From: JAAZLA01 sp964560975
GTDB taxonomy: Bacteria; Spirochaetota; Spirochaetia; Treponematales; Treponemataceae
Assembly (NCBI GenBank): GCA_964560975.1
Contig: CAZLNE010000035.1
Location: 1-18,262 of the forward strand
Direction of reading: 5' to 3'
DNA length: 18,262 bases
The notes below the pieces were generated by a model, which saw nothing but the letters and a program-made list of their open reading frames with translations, was not told the DNA's origin and made no database searches. Below, one piece after another: positions 13,822-18,262 of this stretch. The position numbers and the translations under genes were made by a program. Within the stretch, counting starts at the first letter, position 1, and every line of letters starts with the position of its first letter.

Positions 13822-16800
13822 CTATTTTATAGCTTTATGAAATTCCTGTAAAGACTTAACTCCGCCTTTTCCCTTCGACGAAGCAAGTATTCCCTGAACC
13901 GCAGCGCTCGCACCAGCTATCGTTGTTATGTACGGTATCTTGTATTTAATAACCGCTTTTCTAATTGCCGCCTCATCTTTTAATGCATCACGCTTTGCAC
14001 TCGGCGTATTTATAGCAAGGCAAATTTCACGGTTCAATATAACGTCCAAAACGTTTGGCCGTCCTTCGTTAAGTTTAGAAATTACCGTACATTTGATGCC
14101 TTCTTTTTCATAAAACTTTGCAGTTCCCTCTGTTGCAAGAATCGTAAAGCCCATGCCTACTAAGCCCTTACCAACTTCAATTGCCTGCTTGGAAAGGTTT
14201 TCTTTATCTGACAAGCTGATAAGCACCTTTGCTGTTTCTCCCTTTTTTGGAGCTGCAGGAAGGCAGGAATTAGCGGCTTCCTGAGACTTGTAATACGCAA
14301 GACCAAAAGAATCACACATTCCCAACACTTCGCCGGTCGATCGCATTTCCGGTCCCAAAACAGGGTCTACATTAGAAAATTTATCAAAAGGAAAAACAGC
14401 TTCTTTTGCACCAAAGTGCGGTATTATTTTTTCAGTAAGCTTCAATGATTCAAGGGATTCACCTAGCATTAGCCTTGTAGCAAGACGAGCCATTTGAATA
14501 TTACAAACCTTAGAAACTAATGGAACGGTGCGGCTTGCTCTAGGGTTAGCCTCAAGCACATAGACCTTTCCATTTTCAATTGCATACTGCATATTCATTA
14601 AACCACATACATGAAGATTCTGTGCAATCTTTCTTGTATAATTTTTAATTGTATGCATCTGTTCTTTGGTAATTGATACCGGCGGAATGACACAGGCAGA
14701 ATCTCCTGAGTGAACACCAGCAAGCTCAACATGTTCCATAACTGACGGAATAAAAACATGTTCAGTATCTGCAAGGGCATCTGCCTCGCATTCAAGCGCA
14801 TTCCGTAAAAAACGGTCTAAAAGAAGAGGTCTGTCAGGAGTAACACCAACTGCCTTTTCTACATATTCTTTAAGCATATTCTGATCATAAATAACCTCCA
14901 TTCCCCGTCCGCCAAGAACAAAGGAAGGGCGAATCATAATCGGGTAGCCGATCGAGTTCGCTACATCAACGGCTTCGTCGTAATTTACAGCCATACCGGA
15001 TTCCGGCATTGGAATTTCAAGACGATCCATCATTTTGCGGAATAAATCTCTGTCTTCTGCAATATCTATTGAATCGATACTTGTTCCAAGAATTTTTACG
15101 CCTTCATCAGAAAGCTCCCGTGCAATATTAAGAGGAGTCTGTCCTCCAAATTGTACTATTACACCTTCAGGTTTTTCTTTGTTATAAATTTGCAGCACAT
15201 CTTCAAGGGTAACAGGCTCAAAATACAGCTTGTCGCTTGTGTCATAGTCAGTAGAAACTGTTTCCGGGTTGCAGTTTACCATAATAGTTTCGTAGCCTAA
15301 TTCGCGTAGTGCAAAAGCTGCATGAACACAACAATAGTCAAACTCAATGCCCTGCCCAATTCTATTAGGCCCGCCGCCCAAAATCATTATTTTTTTCTTT
15401 TTGTCGCTTGCCTTTGATTCGTCTTTTGCATTGTACGTTGAGTAATAATAATAAGTGTTATCTACACCGGAAACAGGAACTGCGTGCCACCCTTCAACAA
15501 CGCCCAATTCTGTTCTCTTCTGACGTATATCTTTTTCGCGTATATTAAGAATCTTTGCTAGATACTTATCTGAAAATCCGTCTTTTTTAGCCTTAATTAA
15601 CAGCTCGTCTGAAGGAAGTCTTCCAGGATTCTTCATCAAGGTTTCTTCAAGATCGACAAGTTCCTTCATTTGTTGAAGAAAGTGTTTTTTAATATAGGTA
15701 ATACTAAATAATTTATCTAAATCTGCACCCTTTCTAATTGCTTCATATATCATAAAGTAACGCTCACTGCTTGCAATGCGCAGCATATCGTACAGCTCAT
15801 CAAGGCTTTTTTTGTGAAAATCCTTGGCAAAACCAAGACCGCTTCTTCCATTTTCAAGACCGCGGATAGCTTTTTGAAAGGTTTCCTTGAAGGTTTTGCC
15901 TATTGCCATAACCTCGCCCACTGCTTTCATCTGTGTTCCGAGCGTATCTTCTACACCTTTAAACTTTTCGAAAGCCCAGCGTGCAAATTTCAATACAATA
16001 TAATCTCCTGATGGAGTATATTTTTCCAAAGTTCCCTCTCTCCAATAAGGAAGCTCATCAAGTGTCAAACCTGAAGCAAGCTTTGCAGATATTAGTGCGA
16101 TAGGAAATCCGGTTGCTTTTGAAGCAAGTGCAGATGAACGTGATGTTCTTGGATTAATTTCTATAATTACGACACGGCCGGTATTAGGGTCATGAGCAAA
16201 CTGAACGTTCGTTCCGCCTATAACACCGATTGATTCTACTATTTTAAAAGCTTGCCTTTTTAGTTCTTCTTCAAGTTTTTTATCTATTGTTAAAAATGGA
16301 GCGGCACAAAAGGAATCCCCGGTATGTACACCAACAGCATCAATATTCTCAATATAGCAGATAGCTATCATCTGATTTTTTTTATCCCGGACAACTTCAA
16401 CTTCAAGTTCTTCCCAGCCTAAAATCGATTCTTCAATAAGGCATTGGTGAGTCATCGAAAGCTCCAGACCGCGGCTTGCTATTGTTCTCAGTTCCTCGAC
16501 GTTATATACAAGACCACCGCCCGCACCGCCCATGGTATAAGCAGGACGTACAACAACAGGATAGGTTAATTGTTCAGCAACTTTTTCTGCTTCTTCTACA
16601 GTATGAGCAATATCTGAACGGGGAGTATCTATTCCCAAAGACTGCATTGTTTTTTTAAATATTTCACGGTCTTCACCGCGTTCAATCGCCTCAAGATTAA
16701 CACCTATAACTTTAATATCATATTTATCTAGAATTCCAGCCTTATTTAATTCACAAGCGAGGTTCAAACCGGTTTGACCGCCTAGATTTGGAAGCAAAGC

Positions 16801-17049
16801 ATCCGGTCTTTCCTTATCAATAATCTGCTCCAGACGCTCTACATTTAGAGGTTCAATATAAGTAGCATCTGCCATAACAGGATCTGTCATGATAGTAGCA
16901 GGATTTGAATTAACCAATACTATCTTGTAGCCTTGTTCTTTAAGCGCCTTACAAGCCTGTGTACCTGAATAATCAAATTCGCATGCCTGTCCAATAACTA
17001 TAGGCCCTGACCCTATAATTAAAACTTTCTTTATATCTTCTCGCTTCAT
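13822..17049 (-). CDS. carB: carbamoyl phosphate synthase large subunit
   Basis: A 1075-residue full-length CarB (E. coli 1073). With the small glutaminase subunit CarA it makes carbamoyl phosphate from bicarbonate, glutamine nitrogen and two ATP, for pyrimidine and arginine synthesis. Domain order is normal: a carboxyphosphate ATP-grasp half (about 1-400) opening with L-I-I-G-S-G-P-I-V-I-G-Q-A-C-E-F-D-Y-S-G and containing E-I-N-P-R-T-S-R-S-S-A; an oligomerisation domain (400-550); a carbamoyl-phosphate ATP-grasp half (550-935) with G-G-G-P-N-R-I-G-Q-G-I-E-F-D-Y-C and E-A-N-P-R-A-S-R-T; and an MGS-like allosteric domain (about 945-1065) with A-T-E-G-T-A and I-T-T-I-A-G-A. carA is not beside it in this window. 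The ATG at 17049 is preceded by GAGGT, which lies inside a perfect hairpin (17050-17070). A strong terminator follows. Confidence 0.97.
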   Translation of the reverse strand: MKREDIKKVLIIGSGPIVIGQACEFDYSGTQACKALKEQGYKIVLVNSNPATIMTDPVMADATYIEPLNVERLEQIIDKERPDALLPNLGGQTGLNLACELNKAGILDKYDIKVIGVNLEAIERGEDREIFKKTMQSLGIDTPRSDIAHTVEEAEKVAEQLTYPVVVRPAYTMGGAGGGLVYNVEELRTIASRGLELSMTHQCLIEESILGWEELEVEVVRDKKNQMIAICYIENIDAVGVHTGDSFCAAPFLTIDKKLEEELKRQAFKIVESIGVIGGTNVQFAHDPNTGRVVIIEINPRTSRSSALASKATGFPIALISAKLASGLTLDELPYWREGTLEKYTPSGDYIVLKFARWAFEKFKGVEDTLGTQMKAVGEVMAIGKTFKETFQKAIRGLENGRSGLGFAKDFHKKSLDELYDMLRIASSERYFMIYEAIRKGADLDKLFSITYIKKHFLQQMKELVDLEETLMKNPGRLPSDELLIKAKKDGFSDKYLAKILNIREKDIRQKRTELGVVEGWHAVPVSGVDNTYYYYSTYNAKDESKASDKKKKIMILGGGPNRIGQGIEFDYCCVHAAFALRELGYETIMVNCNPETVSTDYDTSDKLYFEPVTLEDVLQIYNKEKPEGVIVQFGGQTPLNIARELSDEGVKILGTSIDSIDIAEDRDLFRKMMDRLEIPMPESGMAVNYDEAVDVANSIGYPIMIRPSFVLGGRGMEVIYDQNMLKEYVEKAVGVTPDRPLLLDRFLRNALECEADALADTEHVFIPSVMEHVELAGVHSGDSACVIPPVSITKEQMHTIKNYTRKIAQNLHVCGLMNMQYAIENGKVYVLEANPRASRTVPLVSKVCNIQMARLATRLMLGESLESLKLTEKIIPHFGAKEAVFPFDKFSNVDPVLGPEMRSTGEVLGMCDSFGLAYYKSQEAANSCLPAAPKKGETAKVLISLSDKENLSKQAIEVGKGLVGMGFTILATEGTAKFYEKEGIKCTVISKLNEGRPNVLDVILNREICLAINTPSAKRDALKDEAAIRKAVIKYKIPYITTIAGASAAVQGILASSKGKGGVKSLQEFHKAIK

Positions 17050-17070
17050 GTGTGTACCTCAAGTACACAC
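17050..17070 (-). promoter_or_regulatory. hairpin holding the carB ribosome-binding site
   Basis: GTGTGTAC (17070-17063 on the minus strand) and GTACACAC (17057-17050) are perfect 8-bp arms around the loop TTGAG. The right arm ends on the base immediately before the ATG. The Shine-Dalgarno sequence GAGGT spans the loop and the first bases of the right arm, so folding would partly hide it. The same dyad could be a DNA operator. A TTGACA lies just upstream (17088-17083), but no acceptable -10 box follows at 16-18 bases, so the carB promoter is not identified. Confidence 0.65.
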
Positions 17071-17135
17071 CCTAGCATATTATGTCAAAAGAATAAAGTA
17101 TAGGAAAAAGGGCCTCTATAGTATTGTAAGCTTTA

Positions 17136-18164
17136 TCAGCTATTTCTTTGTGATATGACGCTTTTCTGTGCTTCTTCCAAAGCCAAAACTACCGCATCAC
17201 ACCACTGATCGAATTCCGGATCCTTTTGCTGCAATACCGGATGCTGTAAGATGTACTCAATAGTATCCTTTACACCCTGATCAAAACGTACCTGAGCATA
17301 AAATCCCGGAACAAGCCGTTTTAACTTCGCATTATCAAAGACAACAGAATTAGCTTTATCACCTATTAAGCTTCCTGTAAAATCATAGTCGCTCGAAGCG
17401 GCTAAAAACTCAGAAGACACATGAATAGCATGTAAAGGCTTATGCACAGCTTTTGCGATTGACTCATAAATCTGATTCCATGTTAACGATTCATCAGAAG
17501 TAATCTGAACAGATTCACCAATAGCATGCACATTATCCATAAGACTAACATAAGCCCATGCAAAATCACTGTTATGAGTCATAGTCCACAATGAAGTTCC
17601 ATCACCATGAATAATAACAGGTTTTCCTTCCATAATCCGCTTAACAACCTGCCAGCTGCCGTTTCTTCCATGTACACCAAGCGGAACAGAACGCTCATCA
17701 TAAGTGTGAGAAGGCCGGACAATTGTAACAGGAAAACCTTCTTCCCTGTATTTTTTCATAAGAAATTCTTCGCATGCAATTTTATTTCTAGAATACTCCC
17801 AGTACGGATTAGCTAATGGGGTTCCTTCTGTAATCTGATAATTAGCTATCGGTTTTTGATACGCTGAAGCAGAACTTATAAACATAAACTGTCTTGTCTT
17901 ATCCTTAAAAATTCTGTAATCCCGCTCCAACTGAGAAGGAACAAAGGCAATGAAGTCAGATACTACATCAAATTCCATATCTTTAACTGTTTCTGCAAGT
18001 GCTTCTTCATCGCTTACATCACATTTTAATACCGTAACACCATCGGGTACCTCAGAAGACCTTGAGCCTCTATTAATCAAAAACACCTCATGACCAGAAG
18101 CTGCTAGTAATTTAGTTATTGCGGCACTTATTGTACCTGTTCCGCCAATAAACAATGCTTTCAT
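17136..18164 (-). CDS. extended SDR / NAD-dependent epimerase-dehydratase-like protein
   Basis: A 342-residue Rossmann-fold protein of the extended short-chain dehydrogenase class. The N-terminal dinucleotide site is G-G-T-G-T-I-S (7-13), followed by an acceptor-strand end at L-I-N-R-G (29-33). Arg32 there, with no acidic residue at the strand end, leans towards NADP(H) rather than NAD(H). The active-site serine region is F-I-S-S-A-S-A-Y (95-102), and the catalytic pair is Tyr124 and Lys128 in Y-S-R-N-K. The C-terminal half (about 165-342) is the variable substrate domain. Members of this group act on nucleotide sugars or are RNA-binding relatives such as CSP41; the substrate is not readable. 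The ATG at 18164 has a full AGGAGG (18175-18170) at good spacing. It lies 86 bases upstream of carB with no clear terminator between them, so read-through into carB is possible. No sugar-nucleotide pathway genes are nearby. Confidence 0.85.
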   Translation of the reverse strand: MKALFIGGTGTISAAITKLLAASGHEVFLINRGSRSSEVPDGVTVLKCDVSDEEALAETVKDMEFDVVSDFIAFVPSQLERDYRIFKDKTRQFMFISSASAYQKPIANYQITEGTPLANPYWEYSRNKIACEEFLMKKYREEGFPVTIVRPSHTYDERSVPLGVHGRNGSWQVVKRIMEGKPVIIHGDGTSLWTMTHNSDFAWAYVSLMDNVHAIGESVQITSDESLTWNQIYESIAKAVHKPLHAIHVSSEFLAASSDYDFTGSLIGDKANSVVFDNAKLKRLVPGFYAQVRFDQGVKDTIEYILQHPVLQQKDPEFDQWCDAVVLALEEAQKSVISQRNS

Positions 18165-18262
18165 GTTATCCTCCTAACTGTAACCGTTATTCTACTCTAA
18201 CACGCATTTTTTTATAACACAATAGACACCAATCCTTGTCTTTGATATACTTTAGTATCTTT

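Noticed and set aside
17066..17088. TTGACA at 17088-17083 as the -35 box of a carB promoter.
   Set aside because: The hexamer 17 bases downstream is TACTTG, which matches the -10 consensus at only two positions; I did not call a promoter.
18181..18262. Upstream region of the SDR gene, with an ATACT-TT-AGTAT repeat near the window edge and several A/T-rich hexamers.
   Set aside because: No -35/-10 pair with acceptable spacing stood out (best TTGTGT with TAGAGT), and the repeat is short and cut off from its context.

Overview
The window is AT-rich, tightly packed bacterial chromosome. It carries eleven complete protein genes, one gene cut by the left edge, and several regulatory sites. I read it as probably from a spirochaete of the Treponema type, at moderate confidence. 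The reasons are a COG1022-type long-chain acyl-CoA ligase, a PF06541 membrane protein, a seven-TM sensor with a GGDEF-like tail, and a poly-G tract before a gene start, a device known from Treponema pallidum. No rRNA, tRNA, CRISPR array, insertion sequence, integrase or prophage gene is visible, and no gap between genes exceeds about 225 bases.

Layout, left to right. Positions 1-339 (+) are the end of an M15 zinc peptidase. It meets, stop codon to stop codon, a long-chain acyl-CoA ligase (340-2247, -) that has a near-consensus promoter and an operator-like dyad of its own. Positions 2385-7308 (-) form a four-gene operon, transcribed right to left: two half-transporters of a heterodimeric ABC exporter, the manganese exporter MntP, and a PF06541 membrane protein. 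Upstream of it is a YicI-like GH31 alpha-xylosidase (7433-9463, -) that has both catalytic aspartates but stops about 90 residues early. Divergent from the xylosidase, across a 222-base promoter region, is a seven-TM sensor protein with a degenerate GGDEF-like domain (9686-11332, +); a G9 tract lies just before its start. Next come a small P-loop kinase (11347-11826, -), divergent from a FadR-type GntR regulator (11943-12635, +), whose end overlaps the end of an ArsB/SLC13-type anion permease (12630-13772, -). The right part holds carB (13822-17049, -), the large subunit of carbamoyl phosphate synthase, and an extended SDR/NAD-dependent epimerase-like protein (17136-18164, -).

Most of this is housekeeping or accessory metabolism: fatty acid activation, export, manganese homeostasis, xyloglucan oligosaccharide use, pyrimidine and arginine precursor synthesis, and anion transport. 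I see no clear multi-gene system that looks new. The signals worth following are regulatory: the G9 tract before the sensor gene; a perfect 8-bp hairpin holding the Shine-Dalgarno sequence of carB; two intrinsic terminators placed so close to the next start codon that the downstream gene seems to need read-through or an overlapping promoter; and the missing C-terminal domain of the alpha-xylosidase.
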